64,000 bases of DNA from Streptomyces novaecaesareae (GTDB lineage: Bacteria; Actinomycetota; Actinomycetes; Streptomycetales; Streptomycetaceae): NCBI RefSeq assembly GCF_000716875.1, contig NZ_JNWQ01000006.1:1-64000 (forward strand). Direction: 5' to 3'. Position numbers and translations under genes: made by a program. Shown piece after piece: positions 49,508 to 57,852 of this stretch; positions within the stretch are counted from its first letter, which is position 1, and each line of letters starts with the position of its first letter. The notes under the pieces are model-generated. The model searched no databases, was not told the origin of the DNA, and worked only from the letters and a program-made list of their open reading frames with translations.

Positions 49508-51133
49508 ATGCCGCTCCACCGCCACCTCAGCAAGGGCCGCGAGATCGCCCGGACCGCCGGGGACCACGCCTCCGACATGTTCGCCCCGCTCTCCGTCATC
49601 GGCCGCGGCCTGCGCCACCACGCCGACTGGGCCAAGGCCCGCTGGCAGGACACCCCGAAGGAGCGCCGCGGCCCGACGGTCTTCCTGTCCGCCGCGATGC
49701 TGGTCGGCATCTACCTGCTGCCGCACGGTCTGCTGTTCGCCCTGATCGCCCTGATGGCCAGCGCCGCCTGGGCCGGACGGGCCCCCAAGGCGCCGCCCGC
49801 CCCGCCCGCGCCGGACGTCGCCGACATCAAGCTGAGCGCCCTCTACGCGGCGCTCACCCCGTACCTGTGCGGCCCCGAGGACGCCAACCCGCTGTACCAC
49901 TTCGAGGGCAGCTACAAGAACGTCTTCGGCTCCTGGGAGTTCGACGGCGAGGGCCGGCTCTCCCGGCTGGAGCTGAGCTACCCCGCGTACTTCACCGACA
50001 CCGAGCCGGCCGCCCGGGCCCGGATCGAGCAGGTCGTCCAGGGGAAGGCCGGCCGGGCCCGGGAGTACCGCTTCGACTGGGACGAGGAGTCCAACCGGCT
50101 GCGGATCGCCGCGCTCGCCCCGCTGCCCACCGACGTCGTCGCCCAGCGCTTCGTGGCCACCCCCGGCGAGATCGTGCTGGGCTTCACCGACGAGGACGGC
50201 ACCGCGCGGACCATCCCCGTCACCCAGGGCGGCGCGGTCACCCAGCAGCCGCCGGTGGTCTGGCGCACCGGCCCGCGCTCCGCCGAACCGCACCTGCTGG
50301 CCCTCGGCGTCACCGGCTACGGCACCTCCAGCCTGCTCCGTTCGGTCGCCCTGCAGGCCCTCCCGTACGCCGACCTGGTGATCGTCGACGGCGCGGGCAC
50401 CGGGGAGCACGCCTGCCTGGTGAACCGGCCCGGCGTGCACACCGTGGAGACCAGCCTGCACGGCGCGCTGGCCGCACTGGAGTGGGCCGCCCGGGAGACC
50501 GACCGGCGGCTCACCGCGCTCAACGCCGCCCGGCACGCCGGCACCGCCCCGCCCGAGGACGTCACCCGGCCGCTGTGGCTGCTGCTGGACCACCCGACCG
50601 AGCTGAGCGAACTCGCCCAGGCCGAGGGCCGCCCCGACCCGCAGGACCTGCTGGAGCTGCCGCTGCGGCACGGCCGCGCCGCCCGGGTCACCGTGGCGAT
50701 CGCCGACGACATCGAGGCCCGGGACCGGCTCACCCCCACCGTCCGCGTCACCACCCGGGCCCGGGTAGTGCTCGGCCCGGCCGGCCCCGAGGAGGGCCGC
50801 GCCGCGCTCGGCGCACCGCTGGACATCGTGCCCGCCGCACACGCCCCGATCGGCCGCGGCTACGCCCGGGTCGGCAACGGCACCCCCGTCCGGCTGCAGG
50901 TGCCCGCCACCGTCGACCCGCTGGACGACGAGGCCCCGGCCCCGCTGCGGGACGCGGTGATCGCCCTCCTGCCGCACCGCGACACCCGCACCGAGGCGGC
51001 CGCCGGCGTACCGCCCCGCCCGGAGCGCCCGCCGCTGGCGACGCCGGCCGATCCGGCCCCGCCGGCCGATCCGGCCCGCCCGGTCGACCTGGCCAAGGAC
51101 GAGCCGATGATCCGCTCACGTCCGATCTCCTGA
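49508..51133 (+). CDS. sffA: SffA-type FtsK/SpoIIIE-like protein with altered Walker A
   Basis: 541 residues from ATG 49508, 109 bases after smeA. Two close hydrophobic segments at about 58-90 (TVFLSAAMLVGIYLLPHGLL onward) anchor it. The P-loop region at residues 267-275 reads GVTGYGTSS where active FtsK proteins have GTTGSGKS, so the Lys is replaced by Thr. VIVDGAGTGEH and PLWLLLDHPTEL keep the look of the following strands. FtsK members are DNA pumps; whether this copy hydrolyses ATP is doubtful from the sequence. The C-terminal tail is Pro/Asp-rich with an ADPAPPADPARP duplication. The name rests on pairing with SmeA. Confidence 0.72.
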   Translation: MPLHRHLSKGREIARTAGDHASDMFAPLSVIGRGLRHHADWAKARWQDTPKERRGPTVFLSAAMLVGIYLLPHGLLFALIALMASAAWAGRAPKAPPAPPAPDVADIKLSALYAALTPYLCGPEDANPLYHFEGSYKNVFGSWEFDGEGRLSRLELSYPAYFTDTEPAARARIEQVVQGKAGRAREYRFDWDEESNRLRIAALAPLPTDVVAQRFVATPGEIVLGFTDEDGTARTIPVTQGGAVTQQPPVVWRTGPRSAEPHLLALGVTGYGTSSLLRSVALQALPYADLVIVDGAGTGEHACLVNRPGVHTVETSLHGALAALEWAARETDRRLTALNAARHAGTAPPEDVTRPLWLLLDHPTELSELAQAEGRPDPQDLLELPLRHGRAARVTVAIADDIEARDRLTPTVRVTTRARVVLGPAGPEEGRAALGAPLDIVPAAHAPIGRGYARVGNGTPVRLQVPATVDPLDDEAPAPLRDAVIALLPHRDTRTEAAAGVPPRPERPPLATPADPAPPADPARPVDLAKDEPMIRSRPIS

Positions 51134-51328
51134 CCTGCTCGACGGCTCCGGGTCGGGGCCGCCGGACACGGCCGGAACCCGTCCCGGTACGCTCGACACA
51201 GAAAGTCCCCACGATCACCAGATGTGAAATAGGTGACACCTTGGGTGATATCACCGGCCAGATGTGACAAATCGGGCGCAGGTGGGTACAAACAGGGGCG
51301 GCACGACAGACGACGCATGTCCCGGGAC

Positions 51329-51355
51329 GGGAATCTTCGTCGGAAGCCGAGCGTT
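51329..51355 (+). promoter_or_regulatory. SigR-type promoter of rbpA
   Basis: GGGAAT (51329-51334), 18 bases, GTT (51353-51355). This is the thiol-stress SigR consensus. rbpA is a known SigR target in Streptomyces coelicolor, which supports the call. It lies 64 bases before the start codon. Confidence 0.75.
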
Positions 51356-51418
51356 GACCGAACGACGAAGAACAGCGACCACTAGTCCTGTGGGCCATAA
51401 GCCCGGGAGGCACGATTC

Positions 51419-51793
51419 ATGAGCGAGCGAGCTCTCCGCGGCACGCGACTCGGGGCCACTAGCTACGAGACCGACCGCGGTATCGATCTGGCTCCCCGCC
51501 AGACCGTCGAGTACGCATGTCAGAACGGACACCGATTCGAGGTTCCATTCTCGGTCGAGGCGGAGATCCCCGCAGTCTGGGAATGCCGCTTCTGTGGCCA
51601 GGAGGCAGCACTCCTCGACGGCGACGAGCCGGAGGAGAAGAAGACCAAGCCGACGCGCACCCATTGGGACATGCTGATGGAGCGCCGGACGCGCGAGGAA
51701 CTGGAGGAGGTGCTGGCCGAACGGCTGGCCGTGCTCCGCTCCGGCGGGATGAACCTCGCGGTGCACCCGCGGGACACCCGTAAGAGCGCCTGA
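51419..51793 (+). CDS. rbpA: RNA polymerase-binding protein RbpA
   Basis: 124 residues from ATG 51419. The sequence is that of actinobacterial RbpA: MSERALRGTRLGATSYETDR at the start, the zinc-finger-like region CQNGHRFEVPFSVEAEIPAV then WECRFCGQEA (about 38-68), the basic EEKKTKPTRTHWDMLMERRT linker and sigma-interacting helices to the end. It binds RNA polymerase and the principal sigma factor and helps promoter opening. Streptomyces RbpA contains zinc in the core domain; the Cys set C, H, CRFC is visible. A strong hairpin ends the transcript. Confidence 0.97.
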   Translation: MSERALRGTRLGATSYETDRGIDLAPRQTVEYACQNGHRFEVPFSVEAEIPAVWECRFCGQEAALLDGDEPEEKKTKPTRTHWDMLMERRTREELEEVLAERLAVLRSGGMNLAVHPRDTRKSA

Positions 51794-51819
51794 TCTCGCT
51801 CCCGCCGCGAGCGGGAGGA

Positions 51820-51857
51820 CGCGAAAAGGGACCCTGGTTTCCAGGGTCCCTTTCGCG
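51820..51857. terminator. 17-bp hairpin between convergent rbpA and fxsA
   Basis: Left arm 51820-51837 and right arm 51841-51857 pair with a single bulged A and a TTT loop. The T-containing 3' end suits both directions. Confidence 0.9.
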
Positions 51858-51907
51858 TTGTCCGCCCTCGTGGTGGCCGCCCCGCGTCGTCCGCACCCTT
51901 CGCGTCG

Positions 51908-52486
51908 TCAGCCGGTGATCGGCGGGCGGTAGGTGGTGTCCGGGCCCTCCGGGCCGCGCGGGCCGGCCTCCGGCTCGACGACCTCGCCCTGGATGACCTT
52001 GCCGTCCGGGCGGTGGATGCGCAGCTGCTCCTGCAGCCGCATCGCGTCGGCGAACGGGTCGGCGCCGACGGCGGAGGTGCCGCGCATCGCCTTGTCGGCG
52101 ACCCGGCGGCCGACCGCCCGCCACAGCGCCCGGGTGGGCGGGAACAGCAGGGTCAGGGCCAGCAGGTCGGACAGGAAGCCGGGGACGATCAGCAGCAGGC
52201 CGGCCAGCACGGTCATGCTGGTGCCGGTCTGCGGCTGCTCGGACTGCGGGTTCTTGCTCTGCTCGATCGCCGCCGACAGCGCCTTCAGCCCGGCCCGCTT
52301 GATCAGCGAGCCGCCGATCAGGGCGCCCGCGACGAGCAGCAGCAGGACGGTCAGGCCGCCCAGCCAGGAGCCGACCTGGACCAGCAGCCAGATCTCCAGC
52401 ACCAGCCAGGCGGTGAGCAGCAACGGCAGCACTCGGCGGAGCTTTCCGCGCGGGGCCGGACGGGTGGGGGCAGCTTGCTGGGTCAC
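51908..52486 (-). CDS. fxsA: FxsA-family membrane protein
   Basis: 192 residues from GTG 52486, chosen for GGAGTGG upstream; an in-frame ATG at 52525 would add 13 residues. The FxsA core has RVLPLLLTAWLVLEIWLLVQ (about 17-36), VLLLLVAGALIGGSLIKRAG and MTVLAGLLLIVPGFLSDLLA (about 90-109), then FPPTRALWRAVGRR. The tail is acidic and Pro-rich. In Escherichia coli FxsA blocks phage T7 exclusion when overproduced; the role in actinobacteria is unknown. The order rbpA, fxsA, lnt matches other streptomycetes as I recall. Confidence 0.88.
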   Translation of the reverse strand: MTQQAAPTRPAPRGKLRRVLPLLLTAWLVLEIWLLVQVGSWLGGLTVLLLLVAGALIGGSLIKRAGLKALSAAIEQSKNPQSEQPQTGTSMTVLAGLLLIVPGFLSDLLALTLLFPPTRALWRAVGRRVADKAMRGTSAVGADPFADAMRLQEQLRIHRPDGKVIQGEVVEPEAGPRGPEGPDTTYRPPITG

Positions 52487-52568
52487 GGTACGAATCCACT
52501 CCAGGCGGTGCTCTGCGCGCCGCACGGGAGGTCCGGGCCGGCTACGGCACCACCTGGTCCAACGATCC

Positions 52569-54188
52569 CTACTCGGCCGGTGTTCCGACGGCAGGCTTCT
52601 TGCGACGCCCCACCAGGACGGCAGCGCCGCAGGCCAGCAGGCCGCCGAGGGCCAGTGTCCACTCCGGGGCGGCGCCCACCCGGTCGGCGACCGTGGTGCC
52701 GTCGCGCAGCGGGACGGTCGCCGACAGCTCGGCCGGGGTCAGCTCCTGGGTGCGCTGCTGGACGGTGCCGTCCGGGGCGATCACGGCGCTGATGCCGCTG
52801 GTGGCGGCGATCAGCACGGCCCGGCCGTGCTCGACCGCCCGCAGCCGGCTCATCGCGAGCTGCTGCTCGGGCTGGCCGGTCCTGGCGTAGGTCGCGTTGT
52901 TGGTCTGGACGACCAGGACGCGGGCGCCGCTGTCCACGGTGTCGCGGACGATCTCGTCGTACGCCACCTCGAAGCAGATCACGTCGCCGATCCGGGCCGG
53001 GCCGAGCTGCATCACGCCGTTGTGGTCGCCGGGGTAGAAGTCCCGGGCGACCCGCTGGAGGCGGGTGATCACCTTCATCAGCTGGGCGCGGAAGGGCACG
53101 TACTCGCCGAACGGGACGGGGTGCTGCTTGGTGTAGGAGGCGCCGGGGCCGGTGACCGGATCCCAGACGATGCCCTCGTTCTGGACGTGCTGCGCGTCCG
53201 GGCCGTCAACCAGGGTGCCGACCAGGGTGGGCACGCCGATCGCCTTGACGGCCTCGTCGATGCGCTGGCGGGCCAGTGGGTCGCTGAACGGGTCGAGGTC
53301 GGAGGAGTTCTCCGGCCAGATCACCACGTCCGGGCGCTCGACCTTGCCGGCCGCGATGTCGGCGGCCAGGCGCTCGGTGGCCGAGGCGTGGTTGTTGAGG
53401 ACCATCATCGGGCGGCCGAGGAAGTCCATGCCCGGGTTGGGCACGTTGCCCTGGACGATGGCGACCTTCACGGAGTCGGCCGCGGCGGTGGGCACCGGGA
53501 CGAGGTGGCCGGCGAGCAGCGCGGCCACGGCGCCGAGCGCCGCCAGGGCGGCCGCCTTCGGGGCCCGGCCCGGCCCGCGCAGGCGCAGCGCCGCCCAGGC
53601 GAGCAGGGCGCCGGACAGGGCCACCGCGAAGGTCACCAGCGGCGCGCCGCCGAGCGCGGCCAGCGGGGTGTACGGGGTGGCGGTGTTGGCGAAGGCCAGC
53701 CGGCCCCAGGGGAAGCCGCCGAGCGGCAGCCGGTCGCGGGCCCACTCCTGGGTGATCCACAGGCAGGCCGTCCAGAGCGGCCAGCCGGGCAGCCGGGAGG
53801 TGACGGCCAGTGCGCCGCCGAGCAGCGCCAGGAACAGCGCCTCGACGACCGACAGGCCGACCGTGGCGTCCCAGCCGACCACCCGCAGCCAGCTGAGCAG
53901 CATCAGGAAGAACGGCAGGCCGAAGGCGAAGCCCGTCCACAGGCCCTGGCGGAAGGTGCGGCCCCGGGTGAGCAGCGAGAGCGCGGCGACGCCGAGCAGC
54001 GACAACGGCCAGAGGTCGAAGGGCGGGAAGGCGAGGGCGAGCAGCAGGCCGGCCAGGGCCGCGAGGCCGGTCCGGGGCAGCCCGGCGCGGACCTTGGCGA
54101 GCACCCGGGCACCGAGGCCCGGTCGGGGCGCCGGCTCCGGCGGCTCGGGTGCGGTCCCGGACCGCTCCTGGGTGACGGGAATGGCCAC
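52569..54188 (-). CDS. lnt: Apolipoprotein N-acyltransferase Lnt
   Basis: 539 residues from GTG 54188. An N-terminal membrane block of about six segments (residues 25-230) has the Lnt-like run AFPPFDLWPLSLLGVAALSL and WTGFAFGLPFFLMLLSWLRV. The carbon-nitrogen hydrolase domain (about 240-480) has DVVIWPENSSDLDPF with catalytic Glu, the Lys in YTKQHPVPFGEYVPFR and the Cys in RIGDVICFEVAYDEIVRD. Lnt adds the third acyl chain to lipoproteins at the outer face of the membrane. A short membrane segment near the C terminus (about 510-530) is also present. Confidence 0.95.
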   Translation of the reverse strand: MAIPVTQERSGTAPEPPEPAPRPGLGARVLAKVRAGLPRTGLAALAGLLLALAFPPFDLWPLSLLGVAALSLLTRGRTFRQGLWTGFAFGLPFFLMLLSWLRVVGWDATVGLSVVEALFLALLGGALAVTSRLPGWPLWTACLWITQEWARDRLPLGGFPWGRLAFANTATPYTPLAALGGAPLVTFAVALSGALLAWAALRLRGPGRAPKAAALAALGAVAALLAGHLVPVPTAAADSVKVAIVQGNVPNPGMDFLGRPMMVLNNHASATERLAADIAAGKVERPDVVIWPENSSDLDPFSDPLARQRIDEAVKAIGVPTLVGTLVDGPDAQHVQNEGIVWDPVTGPGASYTKQHPVPFGEYVPFRAQLMKVITRLQRVARDFYPGDHNGVMQLGPARIGDVICFEVAYDEIVRDTVDSGARVLVVQTNNATYARTGQPEQQLAMSRLRAVEHGRAVLIAATSGISAVIAPDGTVQQRTQELTPAELSATVPLRDGTTVADRVGAAPEWTLALGGLLACGAAVLVGRRKKPAVGTPAE

Positions 54189-54295
54189 CGGCGCACCATC
54201 TTCCTGGGGGCTTGCTGTTCGGACGCTGTGCGAAGAAGGTACCCCGGAAGGCCGCTGGGACGTGCGGTGAGGGTGCTGGTGGGGTTCGTTGCTGG

Positions 54296-54754
54296 TCAGC
54301 GGGCGGTGTAGCGGACCTCGCCGAGTGGCCAGTGGTCGGAGAGCCAGGTGGAGACGGCGCGGTACAGGGGGGCGTCCAGGTGGGCGCGGTCGGCCCGGAC
54401 CCAGGAGCTGACGCTGACCGCGGACGGGTCCTCGCGGTCCGGGTAGATGTAGACGCAGCCGATCACCTCGCTCCCCTCGGGCTCCAGGACGGTGTAGGTG
54501 AAGCCGGTGCGCGCGGCGAAGTCGGCGGCGTGGCGGCGCAGGTCGGCGAGGTTCCGCTCGGCCGGCATCCCGTCGACGGGCGGCCAGCTGCGGCCGACGA
54601 AGCCGGGGGTGGCCCGGATGTGCTCGATGCTGCCGGTCCAGGCGGCGTGGTCGGAGGCGTTGTGCTGCTCGCCCAGGGGCTCCAGGCGGAACTCCGGGGC
54701 GAGCAGCTCGCGCGGGACGGCGAAGTCGGCGGGGACCAGTGGGTGGGTCGTCAT
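54296..54754 (-). CDS. GNAT-like N-acetyltransferase
   Basis: 152 residues from ATG 54754; a 12-codon extension is less likely. FRLEPLGEQHNASDHAAWTG and the VLEPEGSEVIGCVYIYPD strand resemble the GNAT fold, and SVSSWVRADRAHLDAPLYRA is where motif A would be. The usual R/QxxGxG/A acetyl-CoA loop is not clear, so activity is unproven. It lies 108 bases downstream of lnt's start on the same strand and might share a transcript with the amidohydrolase gene upstream. Confidence 0.72.
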   Translation of the reverse strand: MTTHPLVPADFAVPRELLAPEFRLEPLGEQHNASDHAAWTGSIEHIRATPGFVGRSWPPVDGMPAERNLADLRRHAADFAARTGFTYTVLEPEGSEVIGCVYIYPDREDPSAVSVSSWVRADRAHLDAPLYRAVSTWLSDHWPLGEVRYTAR

Positions 54755-54812
54755 GGTGGTCAACCTACGGCCGGTGCCGCGCCGCCTCACCTGGTTTACC
54801 GCCGGTGGACGG

Positions 54813-56453
54813 CTACCGCTGGTGCACGGTGCGGCTGCGGACCACGGTGCGCAGGCAGGTCGGCAGCGGGTGGCCCGGGGTCAGGTCGGGCAGGCCGGGG
54901 GTGCCGGAGCGCGGGTCGGTGGACCAGCCCGCCACCCGGGAGTCGGGGGCCTGGACGACCAGCTCGCCGGCGGCCCAGATCGCGTAGCTGGCGACGGCGC
55001 CGGGCACCAGCACGCCGTCCTGGTCCCGGCCGATCGCGCGCCAGCCGCCGCGGGTGTGGGCGGTGAAGGCGGCGCGGACCGAGATCCGGTGGTCGAGGGT
55101 CCGGTGGAAGGCCGCCGCGCGGACGGTGCCCCACGGGTCGAGCGGGGTGACCGGGGCGTCCGAGCCGAAGGCCAGCGGGACGCCGGCCCGCAGCAGGGCG
55201 GCGAAGGGGTTGAGGGCCGCGGCCCGCTCGGCGCCCAGGCGCTGGACGTACATGCCCTCCGGGCCGCCCCAGGCGGCGTCGAAGGCGGGCTGGACGGAGG
55301 CGGTGAGGCCCAGCTCGGCGAAGGCGGCGATGGACTCGCCGTCCAGGGCCTCGGCGTGCTCGACGCGGTGGCGCAGGGCCTTGACCCGGCCGGCGCCGAC
55401 CCGCTCGCCGGCCGCCCGGACGCCCTCGATCACGGCGGCCACGGCCGCGTCGCCGATGGCGTGGAAACCGGCCTGCAGCCCGGCCTCGGTGCAGGCGGCG
55501 ACGTGGTCGGCGACCTGCTCGGCGGTCAGGTAGGCGGTGCCGGTGTGCTCGGCGTCGACGTACGGGCTGTGCAGGCAGGCGGTGCGGGAGCCGATCGCGC
55601 CGTCGACGAAGAGGTCGCCGCCGGCGCCCACCGCGCCGAGCCGGCGGGCCGTCTCGACGCCGCCCAGCTCTCCCCAGTAGCCGAACACTTCGGGGCCCTC
55701 GCCCTCGGCGGCCAGCGCCAGCAGGGCTTCCAGGTCCTGCTCGGAGGAGATCTCCGGGCCGGCGCACTCGTGCAGGGCGCCGATGCCGAGCTCGGCGGCG
55801 CGGGCAAGGGTGGCGTGCTGGGCGCGGCGGCGCTGCTCGGGGGTGAGGCGGGCCAGCGCGGTCTGCCGGACGGCGTGGTGGGCGTCCTTGGTGAGCGGGC
55901 CCTCGGGGGCGTATCCGGGCCGCTCGGCGAGGCCCTCGGTGAGGGTGCGCAGCGCGGTGGTGGCCAGCGCGGAGTGCACGTCGGTGCGGGAGAGGTAGAG
56001 CGCGGCGCCGCGGGCGGCCTCGTCGAGTTCGGCGAGGGTCGGCGGGCGGCCCTCGGGCCAGCCGCTCTCGTCCCAGCCGTGGCCGATCAGCACCCCGCCG
56101 GGCTCGGACCGGGCGTCGACGAAGGCGGTGACGGCCGCCAGGGTGGCGGCCAGCGAGGGGCTGCCGGTGAGGTCGAGGCCGGTGAGCGCCAGGCCGGTGG
56201 CGGTGGCGTGCACGTGGGCGTCCACGAAGGCGGGGGTGACCAGGGCGCCGTCCAGTTCGACGACCTCGTCGGCGGACGCGGCGTACGCCTCGGCGGCGCC
56301 GTCGCTGCCGACCCAGGCGATGTGCTCGCCTTCCACCAGCATCGCGGTGGCGAAGGGGTCGGCGGGGCTGTAGACGGCGCCGCCGCGCAGCAGGACGGTT
56401 CGTGGGCCCCTCCTGCCCGAGGGCGGGCAAGGAGGGAGGGTGCGTTCGGTCAT
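54813..56453 (-). CDS. Amidohydrolase of the YtcJ-like (Amidohydro_3) family
   Basis: 546 residues from ATG 56453. The family frame is VLLRGGAVYSPADPFATAML (about 22-41), the metal motif VDAHVHATATGL (HxH, about 73-84), IGHGWDESGW, then GIGALHECAGPEISSEQ, FHAIGDAAVAAVI (His ligand, about 330), VEHAEALDGESIAAFAELGL (His, about 365), and FGSDAPVTPLDPW with the catalytic Asp. Length matches the 530-560 usual. It probably hydrolyses an amide or ester of unknown nature in the cytoplasm. Its start is 61 bases from the end of the Lrp gene. Confidence 0.9.
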   Translation of the reverse strand: MTERTLPPCPPSGRRGPRTVLLRGGAVYSPADPFATAMLVEGEHIAWVGSDGAAEAYAASADEVVELDGALVTPAFVDAHVHATATGLALTGLDLTGSPSLAATLAAVTAFVDARSEPGGVLIGHGWDESGWPEGRPPTLAELDEAARGAALYLSRTDVHSALATTALRTLTEGLAERPGYAPEGPLTKDAHHAVRQTALARLTPEQRRRAQHATLARAAELGIGALHECAGPEISSEQDLEALLALAAEGEGPEVFGYWGELGGVETARRLGAVGAGGDLFVDGAIGSRTACLHSPYVDAEHTGTAYLTAEQVADHVAACTEAGLQAGFHAIGDAAVAAVIEGVRAAGERVGAGRVKALRHRVEHAEALDGESIAAFAELGLTASVQPAFDAAWGGPEGMYVQRLGAERAAALNPFAALLRAGVPLAFGSDAPVTPLDPWGTVRAAAFHRTLDHRISVRAAFTAHTRGGWRAIGRDQDGVLVPGAVASYAIWAAGELVVQAPDSRVAGWSTDPRSGTPGLPDLTPGHPLPTCLRTVVRSRTVHQR

Positions 56454-56484
56454 GGCGCCAAGTCTGCACCCCGCCCGTTCGGGC

Positions 56485-56529
56485 TCAGAGCTTCGGGGGT
56501 CGGAGCTTCGGGGGTCAGAGCTTCGGGGG
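56485..56529 (-). repeat. Stop-codon repeat: 3 x 15 bp
   Basis: On the minus strand CCCCCGAAGCTCTGA, CCCCCGAAGCTCCGA, CCCCCGAAGCTCTGA run from 56529 to 56485. The Lrp stop TGA (complement of 56515-56517) ends the first unit; reading through it would add PPKLRPPKL before another TGA. Confidence 0.95.
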
Positions 56530-56955
56530 TCGGGCCTCGTACGGGGTGGAGAGGACGACGGTGGTGCGGGTGGAGACCCCGGCGGCGCTGCGGATGCGCG
56601 CAAGCAGGTCCTCCAGGTCGCCGGGGGCGCCGACGCGGACCTTGAGGATGTAGTTCTCGTCGCCGGCGACGCTGTGGCAGGCCTCGATCTCGGGCAGGCC
56701 GGCCAGGCGGTCCGGGGTGTCGTCCGGGGCGCTGGGGTCGAAGGGTTTGACCGAGATGAACGCGGTCAGTGCCAAGTCGACGGCGTCGGGGTCGATGATC
56801 GCGGTGTAGCCGCGGATCACCCCTCGCTGTTCGAGGCGGCGCACGCGCTGGTGCACCGCCGAGGTGGACAGGCCGGTGGCCTTGCCCAGGTCCGTGTAGC
56901 TCATCCGGCCGTCCTCAAGGAGCAGCTGGACGATGCGTTGGTCGAGATCCTCCAC
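56515..56955 (-). CDS. Lrp/AsnC-family regulator
   Basis: 146 residues from ATG 56955. The helix-turn-helix is at about residues 4-55: DQRIVQLLLEDGRMSYTDLG and GLSTSAVHQRVRRLEQRGVI, then RGYTAIIDPDAVDL. The RAM ligand-binding domain follows: ALTAFISVKPFDPS, LPEIEACHSVAGDENYILKV and VSTRTTVVLSTPYEARPP. It is expected to respond to an amino acid. Its target may be the genes next to it, but no operator was recognised. Confidence 0.93.
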   Translation of the reverse strand: MEDLDQRIVQLLLEDGRMSYTDLGKATGLSTSAVHQRVRRLEQRGVIRGYTAIIDPDAVDLALTAFISVKPFDPSAPDDTPDRLAGLPEIEACHSVAGDENYILKVRVGAPGDLEDLLARIRSAAGVSTRTTVVLSTPYEARPPKL

Positions 56956-57184
56956 AGTCCGTCAACCTACCCGGTCGGGCGCACGGGGGGCGCACGAGGT
57001 GGCACGAGTAAGCACTGCAGGTACCGGGCGGGCACATGCCGGGTGAATGTGGCAGCGGATGTGGTCAAGGACACACCCGGTGCATCACGGTGCACAACAC
57101 CGCAGGGTTATGAGTCCGGATCACAGGGAAGTGCTGGTTGTGGCCCTGGACGACCAGGCCGGGCCCGATCCTAGGGGGATCCTC

Positions 57185-57679
57185 ATGCCTGCTACTGACC
57201 AGCGCGTGCTGGGCGCCGACGAGACCGACGATATGACCGGCCGCGACGACCTCGCGGTCGACCACGCGCCGAACGCCGACCTTGGCGAGGCCGAGACCTG
57301 GGAGATCTTCCGGGTCAACTGCCCCGAGTGCCGCCGCCCGATCGCCCTGGTGGCGGACGAGGAGCGGCTGCCGCAGCACGCCCTGCTGCCGACCGCCTGG
57401 AACCCCTTCGCCCCCGCGGTCTGCCCGGGCTCGGGCACGCCGACCGACGACCTCGCGGAGGTGGAGGAGCCGGAGGACGCCGAGCCGACCGGCTTCGGGG
57501 CGCTGTTCAAGCTCCCGAGCGAACTGGACTGGCGCACCCAGCCGTTCTCGCACGCGGTGGCGCACTGCCCGGTGCGGGTCGCCGCGGTCGGCCAGGCCGT
57601 GCCCGCCCTCCCCTCCGTCCCGACGGTCTCCGCGCTCCGCGCCATCCCGGAGCAGCGCCGCCGCCTCGTCCGGCGCTGA
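57185..57679 (+). CDS. Conserved hypothetical protein with Cys pairs
   Basis: 164 residues from ATG 57185; the ribosome site is weak (AGGGGG) and an upstream open stretch gives other starts. The core ETWEIFRVNCPECRRPIALV (about residues 38-57) with CPEC, and NPFAPAVCPGSG (about 70-81), could bind zinc through three Cys. The middle is acidic (EVEEPEDAEPTG) and the last 25 residues are Arg/Pro-rich. I recognise no family. The next gene converges and a strong hairpin separates them. Confidence 0.6.
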   Translation: MPATDQRVLGADETDDMTGRDDLAVDHAPNADLGEAETWEIFRVNCPECRRPIALVADEERLPQHALLPTAWNPFAPAVCPGSGTPTDDLAEVEEPEDAEPTGFGALFKLPSELDWRTQPFSHAVAHCPVRVAAVGQAVPALPSVPTVSALRAIPEQRRRLVRR

Positions 57680-57757
57680 CCGTCCGGCCCGCGCGCACCG
57701 GTAGACACCGCACGGGGTCGACGCCGCGCACGGGCCGGTGGACGCGCCGCCAGGAAC

Positions 57758-57800
57758 GCCTCCGGCCGTCACTCCGCACCCTGGAGTGACGGCCGGAGGC
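57758..57800. terminator. Perfect 18-bp hairpin between convergent genes
   Basis: GCCTCCGGCCGTCACTCC (57758-57775) pairs perfectly with 57783-57800 around a seven-base loop. Confidence 0.9.
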
Positions 57801-57852
57801 CGTATGCGGGGAGGGTGCCGGGTCGTCGCGGACACCCGGCCCTCCCGGGGCG

